Counted from the first letter of the stretch, positions 9,001 to 22,598 are shown. The stretch is DNA of 64,000 bases from Aquipseudomonas guryensis (GCF_014164785.1 NZ_JACJFN010000001.1:124001-188000), one strand, 5' to 3'. The notes: generated by a model not told the origin, from the letters alone. Numbers and translations: made by a program.

Positions 9001-9903
9001 ATGACCCTCACTCCCTGGATGTGGTCGCTTGGTGCCTTGGCTCTGCTGGGCGCTGCCACCCTGCTGCTGTACGGCGGCAACCTGGCTCACTACCTCGGTC
9101 TGACCAGTCGCGCCGCCCGCACCCGTGGTGCACCAACCCGTGAGCGGCGGCGCAAACCGCGCAGCCTCAGTGCCCAGGAAGCCCGCCAGCAGCGTCAGTA
9201 CGCCCTGCTCGAACTGCTGGAGCTGGAGAAGGTCACGGTCGATGACATCATGATTCCGCGCAGCGAAGTCATCGGCATCGACCTGGATGACTCGCTCGAA
9301 CAGATCGTCGAGCAACTGCGCGGCATCAGCCATACGCGTCTGCCGGTGTTCCGTGGCGATATAAATCAGGTCGAAGGCATCGTGCATATGCGTCGCCTGG
9401 CCAGCCTGCTGACGCAGAACCGGCTGAGCCAGCAGACCCTGCTGGAAAGCTGCAAGCCACCCTACTTCATCCCCGAAGGCACGCCACTGGCAACCCAACT
9501 GGTGAACTTCCAGAAGGAAAAGCGTCGCCTGGGCCTGGTGGTGGACGAGTACGGCGACGTGCTGGGCATCGTCACTCTGGAGGATCTGCTCGACGAGATA
9601 GTCGGCGACTTCAGCCATGAAGATGGCGAACACAATCCGGATATCCAGCCCCAGGCCGACGGCACCCAGATCATTGATGGCACGGCGAATATCCGCGAAA
9701 TCAACAAGAGTCTCGGCTGGCGCCTGCCCAGCGAAGGACCGAAGACCCTCAACGGGCTGATCACCGAAGCTCTGGAGACCATCCCGGATTGCCCGGTGTG
9801 CCTGCGCATCGGCCCTTACCGCCTGGAAATCCTCGAATCCAGCGAGAACCGGGTCAAACGCGTGCGGCTGTGGCAGACCCAGCCGGGCCGGGCGCGGCAC
9901 TAA
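9001..9903 (+). CDS. CBS-pair/CorC_HlyC domain protein with one N-terminal membrane helix
   Basis: Related to the CorB/CorC (HlyC, YfjD) family linked to magnesium/cobalt handling. Residues 5-25 form one hydrophobic helix, followed by a basic linker (TRERRRKPRS), a helix (LLELLELEKVTVDDIMIPRSEV), two CBS repeats (about 70-185, including HTRLPVFRG and VVDEYGDVLGIVTLEDLLDEIVG) and the C-terminal transporter-associated domain. The usual four-helix DUF21/CNNM domain of CorB proteins is absent, and only seven bases separate it from the upstream gene, so no lost exon-like remnant is present. The 3' end overlaps the convergent SGNH gene by 50 bases. Confidence 0.85.
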   Translation: MTLTPWMWSLGALALLGAATLLLYGGNLAHYLGLTSRAARTRGAPTRERRRKPRSLSAQEARQQRQYALLELLELEKVTVDDIMIPRSEVIGIDLDDSLEQIVEQLRGISHTRLPVFRGDINQVEGIVHMRRLASLLTQNRLSQQTLLESCKPPYFIPEGTPLATQLVNFQKEKRRLGLVVDEYGDVLGIVTLEDLLDEIVGDFSHEDGEHNPDIQPQADGTQIIDGTANIREINKSLGWRLPSEGPKTLNGLITEALETIPDCPVCLRIGPYRLEILESSENRVKRVRLWQTQPGRARH

Positions 9904-10609
9904 GCCCGAGCGCCAATCCCTCACCCCACACCCGATAGCCCAGCGCCGAGGGATGGTAGCCATCGAGCGCCAGGTAATCGGCGGCGAACTCCAGCACCAG
10001 ACCCTGATACTCCACCCCTTCTTCCAGGCAGACCCGGCGCAGATGGCGATCCATCAGGGACGCGCGCCAGCCCAGCAGCTTGCGCAGCAGCCAGGGCAAG
10101 GCACTGAAATGCTCGATCGGCGGCACACCGGTAAACACCACACGGCAACCACCCGCCGCCAGGCTGCGACTCAGCTGGCGCAGGGAATCGTCCCAGGTCT
10201 GCAGTGAACTCAGGTGCGTGGTGTCATTCACCCCGAACACCAGCACAGCCAGATCCGCCGGCTCGGCCAAGACCTGGGGCAACAGCCGCTGACAGGCCTG
10301 CGCGGCGGTGATGCCATTCTCCCCGCAAGCCCGCCAGGCCACCGGACGTTGCAGGCGCACGCTCAGCGCCTGGGCCAGCTGCCCGGCCAGGGCCGCCTCC
10401 TGCAACTCGACCCCGACACCGGCCACCGTGGACTCGCCAAGCAGCAGCAAGCGCAGCGGTGGCGCGTCAGCAGCGCCGACCAGACCACTCTGGGCACCCG
10501 CGGCGGGCAGCAGGCGCAAGGCCGTACGCCGCGTCCACAGTGCCTGTGGCAATACCACCGGCAGCAGGGCCAGAGTCAGCCCCCACCAGCCCAGCGCACG
10601 CAGGCGCAT
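9854..10609 (-). CDS. SGNH/GDSL-type hydrolase
   Basis: Predicted esterase or lipase-like hydrolase. The 251-residue protein has an N-terminal hydrophobic segment (LGWWGLTLALLPVVLPQALW) that may be a signal anchor, then SGNH blocks: LLLLGESTVAG with nucleophile Ser60 (GES instead of GDS), a glycine-containing block (CGENGI), GVND (126-129) and DGYHP with Asp216 and His219. The ATG overlaps the purT stop by one base (TGATG), implying translational coupling. Substrate unknown; the tail overlaps the convergent CBS-domain gene. Confidence 0.82.
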   Translation of the reverse strand: MRLRALGWWGLTLALLPVVLPQALWTRRTALRLLPAAGAQSGLVGAADAPPLRLLLLGESTVAGVGVELQEAALAGQLAQALSVRLQRPVAWRACGENGITAAQACQRLLPQVLAEPADLAVLVFGVNDTTHLSSLQTWDDSLRQLSRSLAAGGCRVVFTGVPPIEHFSALPWLLRKLLGWRASLMDRHLRRVCLEEGVEYQGLVLEFAADYLALDGYHPSALGYRVWGEGLALGLSAAPGPAGSATAARV

Positions 10610-11790
10610 CACAGTTCGACGCGTACCGCCTGGGCCGCGCGAGTGGCCTTGGCGCGGGCCGCGTCGATGCTTTCATCGCGGGCCAGGGCCACGCCCATGC
10701 GCCGCTGGCCGCTGACTTCCGGCTTGCCGAACAGGCGCAGGGCGGTATCCGCCTCGGCCAGGGCCGCGCCGAGGTTGGCGAAGCTGACCTGCTGCGACTC
10801 GCCTTCGACCAGGATCACCGCCGACGCCGACGGCCCCAGCTGGCGAATCGCCGGGATTGGCAGGCCGAGAATGGCCCGCGCATGCAGGGCGAATTCGGAC
10901 AGATCCTGGGAGATCAGGGTGACCAGCCCGGTGTCGTGCGGCCGCGGGGAAATCTCGCAGAACCACACCTGATCGCCCTTGACGAACAGCTCCACGCCGA
11001 ACAGGCCACGCCCGCCCAGCGATTCGGTGACCGCCAGGGCAATGCGCTCGGCCTCGGCCCGCGCCTTGGCGCTCATCGGCTGCGGCTGCCAGGATTCCTG
11101 GTAATCACCCTTGACCTGGCGATGACCCACCGGCGCACAGAAGGTGGTGCCGCCACTGTGGCGCACGGTGAGCAAGGCGATTTCGTAGTCGAAGTCGATA
11201 AAACCCTCCACGATGACTCTACCCTTGCCAGCGCGCCCGCCAGCCTGGGCGTAATCCCAGGCGGCCTGCAGGTCGGTGGCGCTCTTCAGCACCGACTGAC
11301 CCTTGCCGGAAGAACTCATGATCGGTTTGATCAGGCAGGGGAAGCCCAGCTTCTCGGTCGCGGCGCGACACTCTTCCAGCGAGTCGGCGAAGAAATACGG
11401 CGATGTTGGCAGGCCCAGCTCTTCGGCGGCCAGGCGACGGATGCCTTCGCGGTTCATGGTCAGCTTGGCCGCGCGCGCACTGGGAATCACGGTAAAGCCT
11501 TCGGCCTCCAGCTCGACCAAGGTATCGGTGGCGATCGCCTCGATCTCCGGCACGATGTAATGCGGCTGCTCCAACTCGATCACCGCACGCAGGGCAGCGC
11601 CGTCGAGCATGCTGATGACGTGGCTGCGATGGGCCACCTGCATGGCCGGGGCATTGGCATAGCGGTCGACGGCAATCACCTCGCAGCCCAGGCGCTGCAA
11701 CTCAATCACCACTTCCTTGCCCAGCTCGCCAGAGCCACACAGCAGAACACGGGTCGCGGTCGGCGACAGGGGGGTACCGATACGGGGCAT
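10609..11790 (-). CDS. purT: formate-dependent phosphoribosylglycinamide formyltransferase
   Basis: ATP-grasp enzyme using formate and ATP to formylate GAR in purine synthesis, an alternative to folate-dependent PurN. The 393-residue product has the N-terminal preATP domain ([21 protein letters not shown]), ATP-grasp core ([65 protein letters not shown]) and a C-terminal domain. Full length. It precedes the SGNH gene with a one-base overlap. The DUF1289 gene lies just upstream on the same strand, so the four or five genes from the NUDIX gene onward may form one unit. Confidence 0.97.
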   Translation of the reverse strand: MPRIGTPLSPTATRVLLCGSGELGKEVVIELQRLGCEVIAVDRYANAPAMQVAHRSHVISMLDGAALRAVIELEQPHYIVPEIEAIATDTLVELEAEGFTVIPSARAAKLTMNREGIRRLAAEELGLPTSPYFFADSLEECRAATEKLGFPCLIKPIMSSSGKGQSVLKSATDLQAAWDYAQAGGRAGKGRVIVEGFIDFDYEIALLTVRHSGGTTFCAPVGHRQVKGDYQESWQPQPMSAKARAEAERIALAVTESLGGRGLFGVELFVKGDQVWFCEISPRPHDTGLVTLISQDLSEFALHARAILGLPIPAIRQLGPSASAVILVEGESQQVSFANLGAALAEADTALRLFGKPEVSGQRRMGVALARDESIDAARAKATRAAQAVRVEL

Positions 11791-11823
11791 GCGGGAGTCC
11801 TCGTCAGACAGGCAAAGGGGAAT

Positions 11824-12030
11824 TCAGTGGGTGGCGGGCTGCTGGATAAACTGCCCGGCGGCGCGAGTGCGCTCGACGCAACGCGCCAGCACCAGGCGGC
11901 GCTCGGCATTGTCCATGCGCCCCCAGCGGGTGATCTCGTCTGCCGTGCGCTGGCAGCCGGTACAGATGTCCTGCTCATCCAGCGCGCAGATGCTCACGCA
12001 GGGCGATTTGACCGGACGCTCGAGTTCCAT
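11824..12030 (-). CDS. DUF1289 small cysteine-motif protein
   Basis: A 68-residue protein with the DUF1289 pattern: KSPCVSICALDEQDICTGCQRTADEITRWGRM, that is four cysteines in C-x3-C-x8-C-x2-C spacing, then a helical C-terminus. The cysteines suggest metal or Fe-S binding, but the function is not established. The ATG overlaps the stop of the gamma-carbonic anhydrase gene by one base, so it is translationally coupled to it. Confidence 0.85.
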   Translation of the reverse strand: MELERPVKSPCVSICALDEQDICTGCQRTADEITRWGRMDNAERRLVLARCVERTRAAGQFIQQPATH

Positions 12031-12554
12031 CAGTCCTGATCCTCGACCAGGTCGCGGGCATAGCGCTGGGCGTTGTGCACGTAATGAGCGGCGCTACCCT
12101 CAAGCATCTTCTTCTGCTGTTCGGTCAGCTCGCGCACCACCTTGCCCGGGCTACCCATGACCAGGCTGCCGTCGGGAATCTCCTTACCCTCGGCGATCAG
12201 GCTGTTGGCGCCGATGATGCAGTGCTTGCCGATTTTGGCGCCGTTGAGGATTACCGAATTGATGCCGATCAGGCTGTAATCGCCAACCGTGCAGCCGTGC
12301 ATCATCACATTGTGGCCAACGGTGACGCCCTTGCCCAGGGTCAGCGGAAAGCCCATATCGGTGTGCATCACAGTGCCGTCCTGCACGTTGCTGTTCTCGC
12401 CGATATGGATCAGCTCGTTGTCGCCGCGCAGCACCGCGCCGAACCAGACGCTGGCACCCTGCTCCAAGCGCACCTTGCCGATCACTGCCGCCGTGGGGGC
12501 GATCCAGCTGTCGGGGTGGGCGTCGACGCGGGCATCGCCCAGGCGGTACTTCAT
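12030..12554 (-). CDS. gamma-carbonic anhydrase-like hexapeptide protein (YrdA family)
   Basis: A 174-residue left-handed beta-helix protein built from hexapeptide repeats ([43 protein letters not shown]). Three histidines, His64, His81 and His86, match the metal ligands of gamma-class carbonic anhydrases, and the YrdA/CaiE/PaaY subgroup features are present. Carbonic anhydrase activity in this subgroup is variable and cannot be inferred here. Lies between the CoA NUDIX gene and DUF1289. Confidence 0.88.
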   Translation of the reverse strand: MKYRLGDARVDAHPDSWIAPTAAVIGKVRLEQGASVWFGAVLRGDNELIHIGENSNVQDGTVMHTDMGFPLTLGKGVTVGHNVMMHGCTVGDYSLIGINSVILNGAKIGKHCIIGANSLIAEGKEIPDGSLVMGSPGKVVRELTEQQKKMLEGSAAHYVHNAQRYARDLVEDQD

Positions 12555-12564
12555 GGTTGGCTCC

Positions 12565-13173
12565 TTACAAACGGATGATCTTGACCGAGGACTTCGGCGG
12601 CTGGTTCAAGTCGATGCCGGCATCGAACACCAGATTGACCAGCTCGACGATCATCACCGCCGTCAGCCCCCAGATCTTGTAGTTGTCGTAGTGATAGCAG
12701 GGCACATACCAGCTGCGCCCTTCGTAATCGATGCGATGGGTGACCTCGCGCGGGTCGTCGCAGAAGAAGCGCAGCGGCACGGCAAAGACCGCGGCGATCT
12801 CGTCATCATTGGCGCGGTACTCGACGAAGTCCGGCACCACCCCGACATAGGGCGTGACCTTGATGCCGAAGCGCGAGACCAGCGGGCTGAGCGGGCCGAC
12901 CATCTCCACCAGGCCCGGCGGCAGGCCGACTTCTTCCTCGGCTTCGCGCAGGGCGGTGTGAATTAGGTCGCGGTCTTCCGGGTCGCGGCGACCACCGGGG
13001 AAGGCAACTTCGCCGCCGTGGGTGGAGAGGCCGCTGGCACGCAGGGTCAGCACCAATTCCGGCTCGTCGCTACGGGTCAGCGGCAACAGCACGGCGGCTT
13101 CGGGCAGGCGCTTGTCGGTCTCCAGAATGCGTGGCGTATGGCTGCGCACACGGTGGAGCAGCTCGTCGAGCAT
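12565..13173 (-). CDS. NUDIX hydrolase, probable CoA pyrophosphatase (NudL/YeaB type)
   Basis: Predicted to cleave CoA and its derivatives to phosphopantetheine and 3',5'-ADP. The 202-residue protein carries the CoA-type signature: [17 protein letters not shown] followed by the NUDIX helix [15 protein letters not shown]. The upstream [18 protein letters not shown] strand and the C-terminal [10 protein letters not shown] segment also fit this subgroup. Ten bases upstream of the hexapeptide gene. Divergent from the zinc-ribbon NUDIX gene. Confidence 0.88.
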   Translation of the reverse strand: MLDELLHRVRSHTPRILETDKRLPEAAVLLPLTRSDEPELVLTLRASGLSTHGGEVAFPGGRRDPEDRDLIHTALREAEEEVGLPPGLVEMVGPLSPLVSRFGIKVTPYVGVVPDFVEYRANDDEIAAVFAVPLRFFCDDPREVTHRIDYEGRSWYVPCYHYDNYKIWGLTAVMIVELVNLVFDAGIDLNQPPKSSVKIIRL

Positions 13174-13310
13174 GGCTCATTCTCGGTCTTTTTTTCTAAC
13201 CGGCATGATGGCATGAAAGCCGGGGGCCGCCCAAGCCCTGCCCCGACGGGACAACTTGCCGGTAGCCCTCCTGTAGCGCGAAGATGGGGTCACTGAAGAA
13301 AGGAGCCGGC

Positions 13311-13856
13311 ATGAATTTTTGCAGTCACTGTGGCAACCCGGTGGAACAGCGCATTCCGCTCGGCGACAACCGCCTGCGCTTCGTCTGCCCGCAGTGCCAA
13401 ACCATCCACTACCAGAACCCGCGCATCGTCGCCGGCTGCCTGCCAGTATGGGGCGAGCAGGTGCTGCTGTGCCGTCGCGCCATCGAACCGCGCCGTGGTT
13501 TCTGGACCCTGCCGGCCGGCTTCATGGAAAACGGCGAGACCCTGGAACAGGCCGCGGCCCGCGAGACCAGCGAGGAAGCCTGCGCACGGGTGCGCGAGCT
13601 GAATCTGTACACCTTGTTCGACCTGCCGCACATCAGCCAACTGTACGTGTTCTTCCGGGCCGAACTGGTTGATCTGGACTTCGCCGCTGGCGAGGAAAGC
13701 CTGGAAGTGCAACTGTTCCACGAGCATGAAATCCCCTGGCAGGAGCTGGCCTTCCCGACCGTCGGTCGCACCCTGAAATGCTACTTCGCCGATCGCCGCG
13801 AGCAGGTTTATCCGATCCGCAATGAGGGCATCGCCGCACTGCGCCCACGCAGCTGA
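13311..13856 (+). CDS. NUDIX hydrolase with N-terminal zinc ribbon
   Basis: The 181-residue protein starts with a four-cysteine zinc ribbon (MNFCSHCG ... FVCPQCQTIHY), as in NudC NADH pyrophosphatase, followed by a NUDIX domain whose box reads GFMENGETLEQAAARETSEEA, with the catalytic Glu residues present but Ala-Cys in place of the usual final Gly. It lacks the long N-terminal domain of NudC, so NADH is not a safe substrate guess. The ATG at 13311 has AAAGGAG six bases upstream. It stands alone. Confidence 0.85.
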   Translation: MNFCSHCGNPVEQRIPLGDNRLRFVCPQCQTIHYQNPRIVAGCLPVWGEQVLLCRRAIEPRRGFWTLPAGFMENGETLEQAAARETSEEACARVRELNLYTLFDLPHISQLYVFFRAELVDLDFAAGEESLEVQLFHEHEIPWQELAFPTVGRTLKCYFADRREQVYPIRNEGIAALRPRS

Positions 13857-13924
13857 GTAGCGCGTCGGCAGCTATAGTCCTTGCTTGTTATCCAGCAACG
13901 GCCCCGCGCCCGAAAGGAGCACAG

Positions 13925-14155
13925 ATGGACACCAGCGACCACAGCCTGAGCACCCTGTTCAAGCAACTCGGCCTGCCGGCCGGCAAGGCCGGTATCGAGT
14001 CATTTATCCGCGACCATCATCTGCCCGAAGGCCTGGGCCTGGCACAGGCGCCGTTCTGGAACGAATCCCAGGCGGCGTTTATTCGCGAGGCCCTGAGCAA
14101 CGATTCGGACTGGGCAGAAAGGGTCGACGAGCTGGCCTTGCTGCTGTCCAAGTAG
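13925..14155 (+). CDS. DUF2789 family small protein
   Basis: A 76-residue acidic protein matching the DUF2789 pattern (LSTLFKQLGLPAG...IESFIRDH...LAQAPFWNESQAAFIREAL). No enzymatic motif, signal peptide or membrane segment. A good GAAAGGAG site precedes the ATG. Ends six bases from the convergent DUF6929-like gene. Function unknown. Confidence 0.8.
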   Translation: MDTSDHSLSTLFKQLGLPAGKAGIESFIRDHHLPEGLGLAQAPFWNESQAAFIREALSNDSDWAERVDELALLLSK

Positions 14156-14161
14156 GCCGAA

Positions 14162-15085
14162 TCAGCCTGGTAAATCCAGCTCCAACTCCAGCAGGCTGGC
14201 GGCAATCTGCGGGTCATCGGCATCGGTGACCAGGCTCAGCAACACTCGCTCGCCACGCTGCTGCACGGCGAGCCCCTCGACTTTCCACTGCGCATCCAGA
14301 GTGGCCAGCCGGCGTATCTGGCCATCGGCTTCGACGAGGCCGATGATGGCACCCAGGCAGGCGCCATCGCGATAGCTGTCCGTCGTATTCTCCGCCACCG
14401 CACTGAACAGCCAGCGCCCGTCGGCCAGCGCCGCACCATCGGTAAAGCCCAAAGCCACGCCCTGCAGCTCCCCCAGCGCCAGGGACTCCACGGTTTCCGG
14501 CATCGGTACCTCACCGCGCTCGCCCAGCAGCCAGGCCTGCAGCGCCGACCAGGCAAAGCGTACGGCTGCATTCGCCGCCTGCCCCTGGTTACCGCGCTGC
14601 AAGAGGATGAAATGCTCGCCCAAGAGGAAAGCGCCTTCGATATTCAGGTCGGCGAACTGTGCGTGTAGAGGCTGGTACAGCGCGCCCAGGTCGATCCGGC
14701 GTGGCGCACCCTGCACCGCGCCCCGCGCATCCAGCATCAGCAACACGGCCTGCTGGCGATTAGGCTTGGAGCCCGAACCCAGGGCCAGCAATGCGCCGTG
14801 CGGATAGCCGGGCATGGCTGGCAGCAGCGCCAGGGTTTCCAGATCCGGCTTCTGCGCCTTGCGCTCGGCCTTCCCCTCGGCCAGCTCACCGGCGAACAGG
14901 CGCAGCAGCTGCCCCGGCGCCGCATCACCCTCGGCGAAGACACCCAGATGCAGCTCATCATCCGCCACCACATACAGCTGGCCCGCACAACGCACCAACG
15001 CACTGGCTGCGCTCAAGTGCAGGCGACCCACCGGGTGCTGGCCTGGCGCCAGGCTCAGGTGCCGAAGAAACTGAAGCTCAGCCAT
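14162..15085 (-). CDS. conserved hypothetical protein, probably DUF6929 beta-propeller-like
   Basis: A 307-residue soluble protein without signal peptide. It has repeated short beta-rich segments (ALVRCAGQLYVVADDELHLGVF, LEGLAV-like KVEGLAVQQRG, LFSAVAENTTDSYRDG, VALGFTDGAALADGRW) that resemble the phytase-like or DUF6929 group, predicted to fold as a propeller. No catalytic residues can be assigned. ATG has AAGGA upstream. It stands alone between two plus-strand genes, so context gives no hint. Confidence 0.65.
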   Translation of the reverse strand: MAELQFLRHLSLAPGQHPVGRLHLSAASALVRCAGQLYVVADDELHLGVFAEGDAAPGQLLRLFAGELAEGKAERKAQKPDLETLALLPAMPGYPHGALLALGSGSKPNRQQAVLLMLDARGAVQGAPRRIDLGALYQPLHAQFADLNIEGAFLLGEHFILLQRGNQGQAANAAVRFAWSALQAWLLGERGEVPMPETVESLALGELQGVALGFTDGAALADGRWLFSAVAENTTDSYRDGACLGAIIGLVEADGQIRRLATLDAQWKVEGLAVQQRGERVLLSLVTDADDPQIAASLLELELDLPG

Positions 15086-15300
15086 GAACCCATCCTTCTG
15101 TAGTCATGAGCCGCAATCAGAACAGGCGCGCAGCGTGCCTGTCGACCTTATTCACCCGGCAACACACGGAACCGCTGGCTGCTGGCCCAATGGCACTACC
15201 GACAATCCCCGGATGATTGAACATCGGCGCCGGCATAGGCAGACTCTCGCCCTATAACAACCTGTTCGCTCAGGCCTCGGAAACACTTTGGAATATCGCA

Positions 15301-15804
15301 ATGCGCTGGTTGCTCGCCACCCTCTGTTTCACCCTCATCGGCTTGGCCAACGCCTCCACAGCCCCGACCCTGCAAGGCAAGTCGATCGACAAGGTGCTGG
15401 TGGTCAAGTCCGAGCGCAAACTGCACCTGATGGGGCGTGGTGAAGTGCTCAAGTCCTATCGCGTATCGCTGGGCAAAGAGCCCAAGGGCCCCAAGCTGCG
15501 CGAAGGTGACAGCCGCACGCCGGAAGGCTTCTACTGGATCGACTGGCGCAAGACCAGTGAGAAGTTCAATCTGTCCATGCACATCTCCTACCCCAACGCC
15601 CGCGACAGTGCCAACGCGCGCAAGAAAGGCGTACCTGCAGGCGGCATGATCATGATCCATGGCACGCCGCTGGATGACGAATATCCCGAGTGGTATTTCC
15701 ACACACTCGACTGGACCGAAGGCTGCATCGCCATGCGTAATGTCGATATGCGCGAGGTGTGGCGCCTGGTGCAGGACGGCACGCTGATCGAAATCCGCCC
15801 CTGA
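15301..15804 (+). CDS. L,D-transpeptidase family protein (YkuD domain), exported
   Basis: A 167-residue exported protein with signal peptide MRWLLATLCFTLIGLANA and a YkuD/ErfK domain. The active site is GMIMIHGTP (His120) and DWTEGCIAMRN (Cys142). The common S-x-GC context is replaced by TEGC, as in the YafK-type subgroup. The family cross-links peptidoglycan stems or acts as a carboxypeptidase/hydrolase on muropeptides; which applies here is unknown. The ATG at 15301 is chosen because the signal peptide begins there. A terminator follows about 210 bases later. Confidence 0.87.
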   Translation: MRWLLATLCFTLIGLANASTAPTLQGKSIDKVLVVKSERKLHLMGRGEVLKSYRVSLGKEPKGPKLREGDSRTPEGFYWIDWRKTSEKFNLSMHISYPNARDSANARKKGVPAGGMIMIHGTPLDDEYPEWYFHTLDWTEGCIAMRNVDMREVWRLVQDGTLIEIRP

Positions 15805-16012
15805 GGCGCTGTTGCGCGCCGGCAAGACTCCCAGAGGCCTCGGCCTGGCAATGGAACTCGACGTCAGTCTGTCGACCTCGCACAAGCTGCGATCGAGAAG
15901 CTGATCGCCCCAGGCCTGGGGCGAGTTCCAGCACCACCTGCGGCACCATCGATATGCGCCCGAACGTCGCGGCAGATGTCTCGCGAATCAGCATTTCCGC
16001 CAGGTAAAGACC

Positions 16013-16050
16013 ACAAAGCCCCTACCTGCCAATGCAAGTAGGGGCTTTGT
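16013..16050 (+). terminator. intrinsic terminator between the L,D-transpeptidase and Nif3-like genes
   Basis: A 13-base perfect stem (ACAAAGCCCCTAC with GTAGGGGCTTTGT) and 12-base loop, followed by TTTAT on the plus strand. It lies between two convergent genes and may serve both. Confidence 0.75.
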
Positions 16051-16065
16051 TTATATCGCTGCGTA

Positions 16066-16383
16066 TTAAAACTGCAGGTCGGAAAGCCGCCACACCTCGA
16101 AAGCCGGAGTTTCGTAGGGATGGGCTTTTTTCATCGCCTTGACCGCGTCATGCAGCAGCTCATCAGCCACCACCAGTTCGACTTTCCACTCGGCCACCTG
16201 CTGCACCTGACCCTGCACACCGAGGAAAGGCTCGCTGCCTTCCAGCGGACGGTACTGCCCCTGCCCCAGGGTCTGCCAGCAGCAGCTGTCGTACTTGCCG
16301 ATACGCCCGCCGCCCGCGGCAAAAACCGCTAGCTTGACCGGATCCAGATGGCTTTCCGGCACATAGAAACACAGCTTGTACAT
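16066..16383 (-). CDS. Nif3-like (NGG1p-interacting factor 3) stand-alone domain protein
   Basis: A 105-residue protein like the CutA-like insert domain of YqfO/Nif3 proteins: MYKLCFYVPESHLDPVKLAVFAAGGGRIGKYDSC ... LLHDAVKAMKKAHPYETPAFEVW. The HPYETPAFEV segment is characteristic. It occurs here without the Nif3 metal-binding halves, as in many proteobacteria; the function is unknown. ATG at 16383. Downstream of, but 190 bases from, the CDGSH gene on the same strand. Confidence 0.8.
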   Translation of the reverse strand: MYKLCFYVPESHLDPVKLAVFAAGGGRIGKYDSCCWQTLGQGQYRPLEGSEPFLGVQGQVQQVAEWKVELVVADELLHDAVKAMKKAHPYETPAFEVWRLSDLQF

Positions 16384-16572
16384 CGGCTTCTCCAAGGCAC
16401 ATCGACGAATACGGGAGCTTCACAGCACTGAAACCCACCCTGCCATAGTGATAATGGCATTTTGCCTTATCTCGCTTGCGTGGCACAGTTTGCAACTCTG
16501 CATTGGAGTACTGGGAAAGGGGATAGTCCATTTCCTGATTAGAGCAATTAGCTATAAGCAAGCAATGCTTAA

Positions 16573-16845
16573 TCACCCTGAGCTAAAACGTCGCCAGCGC
16601 GCCCGCAAGCCATCAACCGGCGGATTATGACTGCCGTCGCAATAAGGCAAGCGCTGTGATCGACCACAGCGGCACAGCAGCAGGCGTTGCTCGCGCACAG
16701 GCTCGAGGCGCAGGGCCTCCGGGCAAAAAGAAGAGCAGTCGGGAAGCGCGGACGAACGCCCGCAGCGGCAAAGCAAATGAGTCTCGCCGGGTTTGACCTG
16801 GCGGACTTCGGGGAGAATGAGGGTGGGGTGTTCGGAGTCTGACAC
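16573..16845 (-). CDS. tandem CDGSH-type iron-sulfur protein
   Basis: A 90-residue protein with two CDGSH-like units. The second (58-73) is canonical: CRCGRSQRLPYCDGSH, three Cys and one His for a [2Fe-2S] cluster. The first (26-41) reads CRCGRSSALPDCSSFC, so the fourth ligand position has Cys41 in place of His. The likely start is GTG at 16845, which has GGGAGAGGG six bases upstream; no ATG fits. It follows purL on the same strand behind a hairpin-rich gap. Role probably redox or Fe-S transfer, by family only. Confidence 0.8.
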   Translation of the reverse strand: MSDSEHPTLILPEVRQVKPGETHLLCRCGRSSALPDCSSFCPEALRLEPVREQRLLLCRCGRSQRLPYCDGSHNPPVDGLRARWRRFSSG

Positions 16846-16870
16846 TACTGCCCTCTCCCGCCCTTCGGCC

Positions 16871-16910
16871 ACCCTCTCCCACGCTTCATGAACAAAGAAT
16901 GGGAGAGGGT
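16871..16910. repeat. inverted repeat ahead of the CDGSH gene
   Basis: An 11-base perfect inverted repeat (ACCCTCTCCCA and TGGGAGAGGGT, 18-base loop). A further copy of CCCTCTCCC lies at 16851-16859 and provides the ribosome-binding site of the CDGSH gene on the minus strand, so the upstream arm could pair with either copy. Confidence 0.7.
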
Positions 16911-16918
16911 CATCAGAA

Positions 16919-16934
16919 GGGCCGCAAGCGGCCC
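16919..16934 (-). terminator. hairpin just after purL
   Basis: GGGCCGC-AA-GCGGCCC, a seven-base perfect stem five bases past the purL stop, followed on the minus strand by TTCTG. A weak or partial terminator is likely, since the T run is short. Confidence 0.4.
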
Positions 16935-16938
16935 GCTG

Positions 16939-22525
<5,587 letters not shown>

Positions 22526-22530
22526 TGCTA

Positions 22531-22598
22531 CGCGTAGCCCGGATGCAATCCGGGGTTGCCCTGCGAGGTGATTTCCCGGATTGCATCCGGGCTACGCG
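22531..22598. repeat. pair of inverted REP sequences between mltF and tadA
   Basis: Two 24-base arms (22531-22554 and 22575-22598) are perfect reverse complements separated by 20 bases. Each arm contains the short palindrome CCCGGAT-GCA-ATCCGGG preceded by GTAG, the organisation of pseudomonad REP elements arranged as a back-to-back pair (BIME). It lies between convergent genes and the right arm runs into tadA, whose TAG stop (22592-22594) is part of the conserved GTAG head. Confidence 0.88.

Noticed and set aside
10459-12039. 526-codon plus-strand frame across purT and DUF1289
   Set aside because: Antisense to purT and its neighbour, with Gly/Ala/Gln-rich composition and no motif.
22555-22574. 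REP loop as a separate binding site
   Set aside because: Only 20 bases, not repeated in the window, no known motif; treated as the spacer of the REP pair.
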